NCBI RefSeq assembly: GCF_007859945.1
Contig: NZ_SJPQ01000002.1
Coordinates: 722,279-786,278 of the forward strand
Direction of reading: 5' to 3'
Length of the DNA: 64,000 bases
Source: Pseudobythopirellula maris
GTDB taxonomy: Bacteria > Planctomycetota > Planctomycetia > Pirellulales > Lacipirellulaceae
Positions 19,070 to 28,253 of this stretch are shown here, piece after piece; the first letter of the stretch is position 1; each line of letters opens with the position of its first letter. The position numbers were made by a program, and so were the translations under genes. The notes beneath the pieces were generated by a model. The model was not told the DNA's origin, did not search any database, and worked only from the letters and a program-made list of their open reading frames with translations.

Positions 19070-21529
19070 ATGGGCACGATGACAAGCTCCACGCGCCGAT
19101 GGGCGCTGATCGCCACGCTGGTCGCCTGCGTGGCCGGCGGCTCCTGGTCGCCGACCACTAGCGCCCAACAAGGGCCTTCGCAGCAAGAGAGCTTGCCGCC
19201 AACGAACGACGCCTCATCGGAAGAGAACATGCAGCCCGAGACTGGCCCTCAGTACGGAACGACGCGCCGGGCTAATACCGATAAGCAAACGCCGATCGAG
19301 CGGTTGAACATCGACCTCGAGAGCGGCGCGGTCGAAGAGCGTGTGGCTCGTCTGCTGGCGGTCATGACGCTCGAAGAGAAGATCGGACAGCTCTGCCAAG
19401 TGGCCCCCGGGGGTGAGACGCTCGCCGATGACTTGGCAGACGACATCCGCCACGGGCGGGTCGGGTCGGTCTTCTACACTGGGCACGCCGAGCAAACACG
19501 CGAAGCGCAACGCGTCGCCACGCAAGAGTCACGCCTCGGCCTCTGGCTGCTCACGCCGCGCGACGTGATCCACGGGTTCCGGACCGTGTTCCCGATCCCA
19601 CTGGGGCAGGCCGCCAGCTGGAACCCCGAGCTCGTTCGCCGGGCCGCCCGCATCGCCGCCGAGGAGGCGCGTGTCGAAGGGGTGAACTGGACCTTCGCGC
19701 CGATGCTCGATATCAGCCGCGACGCCCGCTGGGGTCGCATCGCCGAGTCGCTCGGCGAAGACCCGCAGCTCGCCTCGACGCTCGGCGCGGCGATGGTCGT
19801 TGGATTCCAGGGGGACAACCCTGCGCGGCCGGTTCTCGCCGCCTGCGCGAAGCACTTCGTCGCCTACGGGCTCACCGAAGGGGGCCGCGACTACAACCGG
19901 TCGATGGTGTCGATCAACGAGTTGCACAACACCTTCCTGCCGCCGTTCCGGGCGGCGCTCGACGCCGGCTGCCTGACGCTGATGACCGGCTTCAGCAGCG
20001 TGAATGGCGTGCCGCCCACGGGCAGCCGGGAACTGGTCGGCGACCTGCTCAAACGCCGCTGGGGCTTCGACGGCCTCGTGGTGAGCGACTGGGGATCGGT
20101 CGTCGAGATGATCGAGCATGGCTACGCCGCCGACAGCCGCGACGCTGCGCAGAAGGCGATCGCCGCCGGCGTCGACATGGAGATGGCCTCCGAGACCTAC
20201 CGCGAGAACCTGCTCGAACTGGTCGAGGCGGGCGAGACGCCGCTCGCCGAGATCGACGAAGCGGTCCGCCGGGTGTTGAGGCTCAAGCTGCGGGTCGGGC
20301 CTCCCCGCGAGTCGACCGCCGCGCTCAACGAGCCCGCCGAAGAGAGCCTCGCCGCCGCTCGGGAGCTCGCCACGCAAAGCGTGGTGCTGCTCAAGAACCG
20401 GCCGCCCAAGCAGCGGGCCCCGCAGCGCGGTCAAGCCATCTTGCCGCTCGACCCCGCAGCGCTGCGGCGTGTGGCGGTGGTCGGCCCGCTCGCCAACGCC
20501 GCCCGCGACCAGCTCGGCTGCTGGATGCTCGACGGCAAGCCGGAGGAAGCAATCACGCCGCTCGAGGCGCTCCGCAACGCGCTGCCGGAAGCCGAAGTCA
20601 CGCACGCCCCGGCGCTCGACTCCTCGACGGACACGAGCGAAGAGCGATTCGAGCAAACCCTGGGGGTGGTGTCGCGCGCCGACGTGGCGATCGCGTTCGT
20701 CGGCGAGGATTGGTGGCTCAGCGGCGAAGCCCGCTCGCGGGCCGACCTGAACCTGCCCGGCGCCCAGCCCGCCTTGGTCCGAGCCCTCGCCCAGACCGAC
20801 ACGCCGCTGGTGCTCGTCGTGCTGGCCGGCCGGCCGCTGACGATCGGTCACGAGGCGACTCTCGCCGACGCGGTGCTCTACGCCTGGCACCCCGGCACGA
20901 TGGGCGGCCCGGCGATCGCCGACCTGCTGCTCGGCGCCGCCTCGCCGAGCGGCAAGCTGCCGCTCTCGTTCCCGAAGCACGTGGGCCAGTCGCCCCTCTA
21001 CTACAACCACCCCAGGACCGGCCGCCCGGCGCAGGCCGAGGTGCGGGCGCTGATCGGCTCGGACCGCAGCGACTTCCCCGAGGAGATGAAATACCGCTCG
21101 CACTATCTGGACGTCGACCCTTTCCCGCTCTACCCGTTCGGCTATGGGCTCTCTTACACCACGTTCGGCTACAGCGAATTGGCGATCACGACTGCCGAGC
21201 TGCGAGCCGGGCAAACGCTCACGGCCCGCTGCCGCCTGACCAACACCGGCGACCACGCCGGCGCCGAGATCGTGCAGCTCTACACGCGTGACGTGGCCGC
21301 GAGTCTCGTACGGCCGGTGCGTGAGCTGCAAGCGTTCCGGCGTGTGACGCTCGCGGCGGGCGAATCGACCGAGCTCGAGTTCGAGCTGCCGGCCGAGCGC
21401 CTGGCGTTCTTCGACAACCGGGGCGAGTCGCGTCTCGAGCCGGGCGAATTCCGCTTGTGGATCGGCGGCGACTCGGCCGCCACGCTCGGCGGGGCATTCG
21501 AGCTCGTCGACGGTCCGGCGACGCCGTAG
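19070..21529 (+). CDS. Glycoside hydrolase family 3 beta-glucosidase-like protein
   Basis: An 819-residue exported GH3 enzyme of the BglX type. A signal peptide (RRWALIATLVACVAGGSWSP) is followed by a polar linker to about residue 85. The TIM-barrel domain starts at RVARLLAVMTLEEKIGQLCQ and includes KHFVAYG and the nucleophile Asp340 in VVSDWGS. The alpha/beta sandwich domain (SVVLLKNR onward) supplies the acid/base region. The C-terminal fibronectin-III-like domain (YPFGYGLSYTTFGY to ELVDG) completes the three-domain form. The likely reaction is release of beta-linked glucose or xylose from oligosaccharides in the periplasm or outside. It converges with the epimerase gene with only seven bases between stops and no terminator in the gap. 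Confidence 0.93.
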   Translation: MGTMTSSTRRWALIATLVACVAGGSWSPTTSAQQGPSQQESLPPTNDASSEENMQPETGPQYGTTRRANTDKQTPIERLNIDLESGAVEERVARLLAVMTLEEKIGQLCQVAPGGETLADDLADDIRHGRVGSVFYTGHAEQTREAQRVATQESRLGLWLLTPRDVIHGFRTVFPIPLGQAASWNPELVRRAARIAAEEARVEGVNWTFAPMLDISRDARWGRIAESLGEDPQLASTLGAAMVVGFQGDNPARPVLAACAKHFVAYGLTEGGRDYNRSMVSINELHNTFLPPFRAALDAGCLTLMTGFSSVNGVPPTGSRELVGDLLKRRWGFDGLVVSDWGSVVEMIEHGYAADSRDAAQKAIAAGVDMEMASETYRENLLELVEAGETPLAEIDEAVRRVLRLKLRVGPPRESTAALNEPAEESLAAARELATQSVVLLKNRPPKQRAPQRGQAILPLDPAALRRVAVVGPLANAARDQLGCWMLDGKPEEAITPLEALRNALPEAEVTHAPALDSSTDTSEERFEQTLGVVSRADVAIAFVGEDWWLSGEARSRADLNLPGAQPALVRALAQTDTPLVLVVLAGRPLTIGHEATLADAVLYAWHPGTMGGPAIADLLLGAASPSGKLPLSFPKHVGQSPLYYNHPRTGRPAQAEVRALIGSDRSDFPEEMKYRSHYLDVDPFPLYPFGYGLSYTTFGYSELAITTAELRAGQTLTARCRLTNTGDHAGAEIVQLYTRDVAASLVRPVRELQAFRRVTLAAGESTELEFELPAERLAFFDNRGESRLEPGEFRLWIGGDSAATLGGAFELVDGPATP

Positions 21530-21536
21530 CGCGAGA

Positions 21537-22604
21537 TCACAGCCAGCCCGCCGCGCGGTAGGCCTCGGCCGTTTGTCGGTAGCGTTCTTCTAGCGAGGCG
21601 GCGGGCGCCCAGCCGAGCGTTTCGATCGCCTTCTGTGACGAGCAGACCCAGCCCCCCGGGGCGGTCGCCTCGCGCAGCTTGTCCATGCCCACGATCGACG
21701 GCTTGCCGCGCAGCCTCGCGAGCAAGTCGCCCGCCATCGCCGGCAGCAGGAACGGGTACTTCCGGCGTCGCAGCACCCAAACCCGGCGCCCCATGGCGTC
21801 GGCCGCCAGGCGGCCCATCTCGGCGTAGGAAGAGACTTGCGGGTCCGCCACGTGGTACACGCCCTGGCCGGGCGGACCCGCGGAGGCGATCCGTTCGCCA
21901 CGCTCGGCGGCGCGCAGCAGCGCGTCAACCAGATCGTCCGCGGCCACGAGCGAGAGTGGCACCCCGTCGAGCTGAGGGGCCAGGTGAACGCCCCAGCGCC
22001 GGATCGCGCGGAACATCACCAAGCCGTCGCGGTCGCCTGGCCCAAAAACCACCGGCGGACGGACAATGGTAATCGGCGCCGCGGCGGCCGACTCGCGGGC
22101 GGCCCGCTCGCCGGCGAGCTTGCTACGGCCATAATCCGAAACCGGCGCCGGGGCGACGCTCTCAGCCAGCGCCCCCGCCGAGGCAGAGGGGCCCGCGGCC
22201 GAGAGCGAACTGACAACCACCACCACGGGCGGCGCCGACCGCTCCGCCGCCGCGCGGCAGACGTTCTGCACCCCCGCCTCGTTGACGGCGAGGAAGTCGG
22301 CGAGCGACAACGCGTGTGTCTTGCCCGCCAGGTGATAAACGGCGCCCACCCCTTCCAGCGCCGCGGCGACGCTCGGCGGGTCGGTCACGTCGCCCCGCAC
22401 CAGCCGCACGCCGGGCCGCTCGAGACCTTCGGTCCTCGACGAGCTCCGCACGAGGCACGCCACCTCGTCGCCACGCTCGACGAGCCGCTCGACAAGCCGC
22501 CGCCCGATGAATCCGCTGGCCCCGGTGACCAGAGAAATCCCATGAGGCCGTGGCCCATCGGGAGGCGTGGCGGGGCTGTCGGGATGCGTATGCGGCGCGG
22601 ACAC
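21537..22604 (-). CDS. NAD-dependent epimerase/dehydratase
   Basis: A 355-residue extended short-chain dehydrogenase/reductase. The nucleotide-binding GASGFIG is at residues 28-34, the second acidic strand is VRLVRGDVTD, the Ser is in VSSLSAAGP and the catalytic Tyr/Lys pair is YGRSK. Typical substrates are nucleotide sugars or sterol-like and dihydroflavonol-like carbonyls; the C-terminal half (VYHVADPQVSSYAEMGRLAA) fits this group but does not settle the substrate. The start is uncertain because about 20 polar residues precede the first beta strand; a start closer to HGISLVTG is possible. It converges on the GH3 gene and has no operon partner. General family sure, specific function not. Confidence 0.85.
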   Translation of the reverse strand: MSAPHTHPDSPATPPDGPRPHGISLVTGASGFIGRRLVERLVERGDEVACLVRSSSRTEGLERPGVRLVRGDVTDPPSVAAALEGVGAVYHLAGKTHALSLADFLAVNEAGVQNVCRAAAERSAPPVVVVVSSLSAAGPSASAGALAESVAPAPVSDYGRSKLAGERAARESAAAAPITIVRPPVVFGPGDRDGLVMFRAIRRWGVHLAPQLDGVPLSLVAADDLVDALLRAAERGERIASAGPPGQGVYHVADPQVSSYAEMGRLAADAMGRRVWVLRRRKYPFLLPAMAGDLLARLRGKPSIVGMDKLREATAPGGWVCSSQKAIETLGWAPAASLEERYRQTAEAYRAAGWL

Positions 22605-22678
22605 GCCCTAGGTTTTACCCCGGCGGCTCGGCCGCAGGCGCCCCCGGCCGCTGGGCCGGTCGTTCATCGCCGCGAGCC

Positions 22679-25534
22679 TCAGCGGCGGCGGCGACCGATC
22701 AGGCCGCAGGCCGCCAGCAAGGCGAGCAGGCACGAGGCGGGCTCGGGAACCGCCGCGGCCAGCGACACCATCGTCGGCGCCCCGCCGAATTGGGCGATGA
22801 TCACCGCGAAGTCGTCGAGGTCGACGTCGCCGTCGAGGTCGGCGTCGCCCTGGATGATCGAGGCCCCGCTGAGGATGCCGACGTTCATGCTCCAGATGGC
22901 GATGTCGGCGTCGTCGACAATGCCGTTGCCGTCGAAGTCGCCACCGATGGCAGAAGGCGCGGAGACCACGCCGAGCAGGATCTGATCGAGGCCGTAATCG
23001 TAGGTCACCTCCCAGAAGTCGCCCACCGCCAGGGCGGGCAGGTCGAAGCCGGTGAAGAAGCTATCTTCGCTCAGGTCGCCGCCGGCGCTCAGCAGCGAGG
23101 TGGCGAAGCCGGGGGCCGCGGTCTCACCCGTGGCGAACGAGAAGAACAGCGTGCCGCCCACGTCGGCGTCGCCCGCCACGTAGAACGAGGAGGTGGTCAG
23201 CGTCGAGGGCGACTCGGAGATAAACTGCAGCTCGCCCTGGTTCTGGAAGTCGCCGTCGATCGTCACCGACACGTTGTTCGGGCCGATGGCGAAGACCGCG
23301 TCGGGCCCGTTCATCACGTTGTCCTGGAAGGTCGCCGTGGTCTCGTTGCCGGTCACCAAGATCACGCCCTCTTGGACAAGCACGTCGACGACCGGATCGG
23401 CGTCGCTGTCGTAATCGTAGCCGGCGTTCATTACGTCGCCGGAGATGATGTTGTCGCCGCTCACTAGCTGCATCACGCCGGTGTTGTAGAGCCCCGACTC
23501 GAACCGCAGCGTGGCGTCGCGGCCGGTGATCACGCCGACCACCTCCCCTACCTTGGCGACCGGATCGACGGAGCTGTCGAGCTCCACAACGCGGGCGTTC
23601 CAGAACTTCTGCTCGAGCGGCGTGGTGACCACCGGGAAGGCGTCTTGGATGTTGCCGGTTTCGAACTCGCCGCCGGTGACCTCGATCTTGCCGAGGTTCG
23701 CCTGGAAGAAGTCACGACGCGAGCCGTCGATCTCGCCGTCGCCGTCTTCGTCGTCCGAGAGGATGGCGTCGAGTGAGTCGAACAGGATCGCGTCGGCGGT
23801 GCTCAGGCGAGGCGAGGCGTCGTCGTCGGCGGCGATCAGCCGCAGGTGTTGATCCGCGGAGACGACCACCTCGCCGAGCGAGCCGTTGTAGAACGTGCCG
23901 GAGGTGATTGTGCCGTTGGCCCGCAGCGAGCCGTCGTTGTAGAAGCCGTTGACCACGTCGACGCTCAGATTGCCCGACACATCGCCGAGGTTGTAGAACG
24001 AGCCGGTAGGGGTCGAATCGTCGCGGGGAGAGTTGCCGTCCACCCTGTCCTGCACCACGATGCGGAGCGTCTCACCCGGCTGTGTGCTGGCGGCGATCGA
24101 CCCCACGGCCGAGCCGGTCGCTCCGTTGAACAGGTACTTGGCGTTGATGTCGCCGTAGCCGCTGAACTCACCAAGGTTCACGAGTTCGTTGGTCACGTTC
24201 AAATCGCCGCCCGACATCGTCACCACGCCCTTGTCGGCGACCCACATGTTGGCGTTGCTCTCCTGGGTGTTCTCATAATTTTGGTTGTGGAGCACGTTGA
24301 CCTCGGCGCCCAGACCGATCGTCAGGCGCCCCGTGCCGAGCGAGCCGGGATCGGAATCACCGCTGACCGGCGATTCGCCGATAGCGAGCGCGGTCCGGTT
24401 GCCGGTGAATGCGTTCGCGCCGGTGGGGGCGGAAGTGACGTAGACATTCCAAGTGCTCCCGGGGCCGGTGACCTCGACGACGCCCTCGCCCACGGTCTGG
24501 GGATTCGCGATCTGCGGCACCTCGGGATTGCCGGCCGCATCGGTCAGCCACGTGCCGACTCCGGCGCCGTTGAACATCTCGACCATGGCGCCGTTCGTGA
24601 TGGTGAGCGTTCCCTTGCCAAAACCACCGATCACCGACGGGAGCTGCGTGGCGGGAGTCGATACGCCATCATCGTCGAGTTCGTCACGGCCATAGGCGGC
24701 CACGTAGGTGTCGGAACCATCGATGAACGCCTTGCCGTTGGCGCCAACGCCGAGGCCCAAGAACAGGGCGTCTTGGATCTCCATGCGACCGCCGGCGTTG
24801 ACAGTGAGCACGCCCCTGCCGAGCAGGCCAACGTGTACGTCGTAGCCGTCAGCGTTCTCGACCTGCTGCCGCTCCGAGACGTCGGGGGTCGTAAGCACCA
24901 AGGTGTCGAGTGGGTCACCTGCGGTGAAATTAAGCGCCGATTGGTACTCGCCGGGGATCACGTTGTAATCGTTGTTGAAAACGCTGCCCGCGCCGGTGAT
25001 CGTCATGTAGCCGATACCCGATGAGCTGGGCGCCGACGTGCCGCCCTGAGCGGCCATCACGATGTCCATCTGGAACTCGTAGTCGTTGTCACCAAGGGTG
25101 CCGAGTTCCAGCTCACTGTTTTCCCCGGTGGCGCCGCCGAGGACCAGGTGCTGGTACCGCAGCGCGCTGCCGGCGTTGATCTCGAGCGAGCCTTGTCCGG
25201 TGTAGCCGACCAGGATGTTTTGGGTCGTCTCGTAGTCGACCCACACGTCTGGATCGTCCCACGCCAGCCCGTTGCCGTTGCCGCCGTCCGGGTCGTTGGG
25301 GTCGACCAAGAAGTCGAAGACGTTGTTGCCTTGATCGTCGAGCACGTCGGCGATGAAATCGTTATCCTCGTCGATCGTGATGACGCCAAAGGTCGTGCCG
25401 ACCGGCCGGACATCGCCTTCCCAGTTCACCGCAGCGCGGGCCGCCTGGGGGGCGGCCATCAACGCCACAGCGGCGAGAGCCAGCGTCAGGGGGGCGAGCG
25501 TCAGGTCGTTGAAAAAGTGGCAATTGCGACGCAT
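22679..25534 (-). CDS. Large PEP-CTERM surface protein with dockerin-like repeats
   Basis: A 951-residue exported protein. The ATG at 25534 has AAGGAG ten bases upstream and opens a signal peptide (LTLALAAVALMAAPQAARA); the frame continues further upstream but without that support. The body is a beta-rich Gly/Asn/Asp/Thr sequence with repeated strand-turn units such as GQGSLEINAGSALRYQHLVL, GRGVLTVNAGGRMEIQDALF and GKGTLTITNGAMVEMFNG, resembling autotransporter-type beta-helices. Near the C-terminus two Ca-binding dockerin-like segments occur (DFDGNGIVDDADI and DADLDGDVDLDDF). The tail VPEPASCLLALLAACGLIG plus RRRR is a canonical PEP-CTERM signal. It is probably an exosortase-processed surface or matrix protein. 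The dockerin pair may hold an interaction module or act only as a calcium-binding spacer. Confidence 0.88.
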   Translation of the reverse strand: MRRNCHFFNDLTLAPLTLALAAVALMAAPQAARAAVNWEGDVRPVGTTFGVITIDEDNDFIADVLDDQGNNVFDFLVDPNDPDGGNGNGLAWDDPDVWVDYETTQNILVGYTGQGSLEINAGSALRYQHLVLGGATGENSELELGTLGDNDYEFQMDIVMAAQGGTSAPSSSGIGYMTITGAGSVFNNDYNVIPGEYQSALNFTAGDPLDTLVLTTPDVSERQQVENADGYDVHVGLLGRGVLTVNAGGRMEIQDALFLGLGVGANGKAFIDGSDTYVAAYGRDELDDDGVSTPATQLPSVIGGFGKGTLTITNGAMVEMFNGAGVGTWLTDAAGNPEVPQIANPQTVGEGVVEVTGPGSTWNVYVTSAPTGANAFTGNRTALAIGESPVSGDSDPGSLGTGRLTIGLGAEVNVLHNQNYENTQESNANMWVADKGVVTMSGGDLNVTNELVNLGEFSGYGDINAKYLFNGATGSAVGSIAASTQPGETLRIVVQDRVDGNSPRDDSTPTGSFYNLGDVSGNLSVDVVNGFYNDGSLRANGTITSGTFYNGSLGEVVVSADQHLRLIAADDDASPRLSTADAILFDSLDAILSDDEDGDGEIDGSRRDFFQANLGKIEVTGGEFETGNIQDAFPVVTTPLEQKFWNARVVELDSSVDPVAKVGEVVGVITGRDATLRFESGLYNTGVMQLVSGDNIISGDVMNAGYDYDSDADPVVDVLVQEGVILVTGNETTATFQDNVMNGPDAVFAIGPNNVSVTIDGDFQNQGELQFISESPSTLTTSSFYVAGDADVGGTLFFSFATGETAAPGFATSLLSAGGDLSEDSFFTGFDLPALAVGDFWEVTYDYGLDQILLGVVSAPSAIGGDFDGNGIVDDADIAIWSMNVGILSGASIIQGDADLDGDVDLDDFAVIIAQFGGAPTMVSLAAAVPEPASCLLALLAACGLIGRRRR

Positions 25535-26091
25535 CGCGGGGGAACTCCTTCGTAAGGCTCGCCAGAGGATTACTGGCTGGCCGGGGGGGTCGTGTTCGTC
25601 GGGGGTCAGCTCGCCGCAGTTTAGGCGAAATACACAAGCTGCGGCGCAACGGCGGCTAAAGAGACACTTTCCCACCACACGCTCGCCGTTGGTCCTCGTA
25701 GACCCCCAGCGACGGATAGAAATTGGCCTCGGTTGTTCTCTGTTCTCAATGACGGGTTCTTAACGGGCGGGGCGACTCGCGACGCCAACGGCGTGCGGCG
25801 GTTAACGCCATGCGGGGCGAGGTCGGAGGAGGGCGCCCCACCGAGGGGGCCGTCAAACCCCGCCCGGTCGTCCCATTTTCGCCACGCTGCTGCCGAACTG
25901 TCAAGCTTTTGACGCGACGTAAGTCCCTATGGGAATTGCCTCTAACGCGTCTCGAGCCCGGCGCGTGCCGGTTGTTCCTGTGATGACGGTTCGCCGCCCC
26001 CACGGGGCATTATTCCGCCCTGGGGACTCTTCGCGCCTGGCCGTAGCCGGGCAACGCGGTTCGAGGCGAACGGCGGGCGGGCGGCTGCGGC
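25535..26091. other. 557-bp gap upstream of the large PEP-CTERM gene
   Basis: Between the 3' end of moeA and the start of the PEP-CTERM gene, both on the minus strand. It includes the AAGGAG site at 25545-25550 and one promoter-like pair listed separately. It may carry a long leader of about 330 bases. No small gene, repeat family or clear moeA terminator was recognised. Confidence 0.4.
25875..25904 (-). promoter_or_regulatory. Possible sigma-70 promoter for the PEP-CTERM gene
   Basis: On the minus strand a perfect TTGACA (25904-25899) is followed after 18 bases by GAAAAT (25880-25875), four of six -10 bases. It would give a leader of about 330 bases to the ATG at 25534. A match by eye only. 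Confidence 0.3.
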
Positions 26092-27312
26092 CTAAATCAG
26101 CAGCGCGTCGAGCTGTTGGCCAGCAGCGAACTCGCCTCCCGCTGCGGGTACTCGCAACAGAGCATTCGCCCCCGCCAAAGCGGCGATATCAGCCGAGCCA
26201 CGCCACGGCAGCACCTGGGCCACGCCTGCATCGACGCGGGCCGGCAGGTAAGTCTCACGCCCCGGCGGCTGCGAGAACGCCCTGGCGAGCCGCACCGGCG
26301 CCGTGGCGGGCTGCACGAAGGGGGCGCCCCCCAGGGCGGCGAGCAGCGGGCGGACAAACAGCGAGAAACCGACCAAACTGCTCACCGGGTTGCCCGGCAG
26401 GCCGAAGACCCAGCAGCGGTGGCCGGCCCCCGAGGGGTCGTTCTCGCTCGCGTCGCGAACGCCAAACCAGAGCGGCTTGCCCGGTTTGACGGCGACTTTG
26501 TGGAAGACCTTGCGCACGCCGAGTTCGGCCAGCAGGCCGGGGACCAGGTCTTTGTCGCCCGCCGACACGCCGCCGCTCAGCAGCAGCACGTCGGCCCGGG
26601 CGAGGCCGGCGCCCAGCGCCAGCCGGAGGGCCTGCGGCGTGTCGACCGCGGCGCCAAGGTCGAGCGGCGTGGCGCCCGCGTCGCGCACCGCGGCGACGAG
26701 CATCGGGCCGTTCGAGTTGCGGATCTGGCCCGCCCGGGGCTTCTGGTCGGCGCCCACGAGCTCGTCGCCGGTCGAGAGCACCGCAACCCGCGGGGCGGGG
26801 ACCACGCTCGGCTCGGCGCAACCCGCCTCGGCCAGCACGGCGATCTCGATCGGCCGCACCCGCGCGCCTTCGGCGACCACCACATCGCCCGCCGCGACCG
26901 ACTCGCCGCGGCGCATCACGTGCTTGCCCGCGGCGATCGTGGGACCCAAGAACCGGACCCGGCCCTCGCCGAGCGTCTCGCTCCGCTCGACGGGGATCAC
27001 CGCGTCGGCGCCCGCCGGCAGTGGGGCGCCGGTCATGATGCGCGTCGCTTGCCCCGGCCCGAGGGCGACCGTAGGCACGGCGCCGGCCATGACCGTCTCG
27101 ACCACCTCGCGTTCGGCCGACGTGTCCGAAGCGACGACCGCAAAGCCGTCCATCATCGCCTTGTCGTGCGGCGGCGAGTCGACATCGCTCACCGCTTCCT
27201 CGGCCAACAGGCAACCTAACGCCGTCTTGAGCGCCACGCGGCGCGGCTCCAAGGACCGGGCTTCGGCCGTCACTAGGGCGAGCGCTTCGTCAACGGTGAG
27301 GAGTTCCGACAT
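26092..27312 (-). CDS. moeA: Molybdopterin molybdenumtransferase MoeA
   Basis: Inserts molybdate into adenylylated molybdopterin in the last step of molybdenum cofactor synthesis. The ATG at 27312 (MSELLTVDEALALV) gives 406 residues, the family length; the frame begins 11 codons earlier without support. Visible motifs are PPHDKAMMDGFAV near residue 50, GAPLPAGADAVIPVE, the MPT-binding-domain STGDELV, SNGPMLVAA, SGGVSAGDKD and GLPGNPVSSLVGF. The C-terminal domain IV region carries the expected beta-rich sequence ending GQQLDALLI. No other mo genes are nearby. The next minus-strand gene upstream is an amidotransferase subunit 118 bases away, probably unrelated. Confidence 0.95.
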   Translation of the reverse strand: MSELLTVDEALALVTAEARSLEPRRVALKTALGCLLAEEAVSDVDSPPHDKAMMDGFAVVASDTSAEREVVETVMAGAVPTVALGPGQATRIMTGAPLPAGADAVIPVERSETLGEGRVRFLGPTIAAGKHVMRRGESVAAGDVVVAEGARVRPIEIAVLAEAGCAEPSVVPAPRVAVLSTGDELVGADQKPRAGQIRNSNGPMLVAAVRDAGATPLDLGAAVDTPQALRLALGAGLARADVLLLSGGVSAGDKDLVPGLLAELGVRKVFHKVAVKPGKPLWFGVRDASENDPSGAGHRCWVFGLPGNPVSSLVGFSLFVRPLLAALGGAPFVQPATAPVRLARAFSQPPGRETYLPARVDAGVAQVLPWRGSADIAALAGANALLRVPAAGGEFAAGQQLDALLI

Positions 27313-27430
27313 ACAAACTAGCCGCAGATGAACGCGGATGCACAACGCTAGGCAAACGACTATCGGCTAGCAAGGAATCGCGGGTCCTACGCAAATCATC
27401 CGCGTGCATCTGCGCCGATCTGCGGCTGAT

Positions 27431-28015
27431 TCACAATTCTAAGAAGCGCTTCAGCAGCTGGCTGCCCTGGTGCGTGAGAAAACTCTCCGGGTGGAACTGC
27501 ACGCCGAACAGCGGCAGTTCCTTGTGCTCAACGGCCATGATCTCGCGGCCGCCGTGCGGCTCGTCGCACCAGGCGGTGGCGACCAGCTCATCGGGCAGCG
27601 TGTTGGGGTCGATCACCAGGCTGTGGTAGCGGGTCGCCTGGAACGGGTTGTCGAGGCCCGCGAGCAGCCGGCTCCCCTCGGCGTAGTGGATCTGATCGGT
27701 CTTGCCGTGCATCAGGTTCTTGGCCCGCACGATCGTGGCGCCGAGCGCCTGGGCGATCGATTGATGCCCGAGGCAGACGCCCAGCAGCGGCAGCTTGCCG
27801 GCGAAATGCTGGACGCACTCGACCGAAACGCCCGCCTCGCTCGGGGTGCAGGGCCCGGGCGAGACGATCAGCCGGTCGGGCTTCATGGCCGCCAGCTCTT
27901 CGACCGTGTGCTCGTCGTTGCGCACCACGCGGATGTCGAGCGAGGGGTCGATCTCGCCCAGCCGCTGCACGAGGTTGAACGTGAATGAATCGTAGTTGTC
28001 GACAATCAGGATCAT
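27431..28015 (-). CDS. Anthranilate/aminodeoxychorismate synthase glutaminase subunit
   Basis: A 194-residue class I glutamine amidotransferase that releases ammonia from glutamine for the chorismate-using partner (TrpE or PabB). The start MILIVDNYDSFTFNLVQ is the family N-terminus. The oxyanion strand is SPGPCTP, the nucleophile Cys lies in GVCLGHQ (about residue 80) and the His/Glu pair is in HPESFLT (about 172-175). TrpG and PabA cannot be separated by sequence alone, and the partner gene is absent here, so it may serve both pathways as in other bacteria. It is divergent from the M20 peptidase gene; a family A palindrome occupies the divergent spacer. Confidence 0.93.
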   Translation of the reverse strand: MILIVDNYDSFTFNLVQRLGEIDPSLDIRVVRNDEHTVEELAAMKPDRLIVSPGPCTPSEAGVSVECVQHFAGKLPLLGVCLGHQSIAQALGATIVRAKNLMHGKTDQIHYAEGSRLLAGLDNPFQATRYHSLVIDPNTLPDELVATAWCDEPHGGREIMAVEHKELPLFGVQFHPESFLTHQGSQLLKRFLEL

Positions 28016-28071
28016 GGCAGTGAGTTTATCGGGACAGCGCCCGCAAAGCCAACGGGGCGTGGGCTATGGAC

Positions 28072-28156
28072 TGTGGGAGGCGTCTCCGACGCCGATATCG
28101 GCTTCGGAGCTTATCAGGCTAGCAGCGCGTCATCGGCGTCGGAGACGCCTCCCACA
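28072..28156. repeat. Family A palindromic repeat, copy 2 (long form)
   Basis: Two perfect inverted 25-base arms (28072-28096 and 28132-28156, outer sequence TGTGGGAGGCGTCTCCGACG) separated by a 35-base loop. It lies in the divergent region between the amidotransferase and M20 genes, therefore in a promoter region and not at a gene end. Confidence 0.9.
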
Positions 28157-28253
28157 GCGGAACGATTGTGAGGGCGGACACGGTGAGGGTGGAAGTTTAC
28201 GCGATGCGTGGTCCAATAGAGCCTCTTCCCGAGTCCCCAGGTCCAGGCGTTCC

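Noticed and set aside
27996-28253. Longer N-terminus for the M20 peptidase
   Set aside because: The upstream extension translates through the family A palindrome and the antisense start of the amidotransferase gene; the ATG at 28254 gives a normal family N-terminus.
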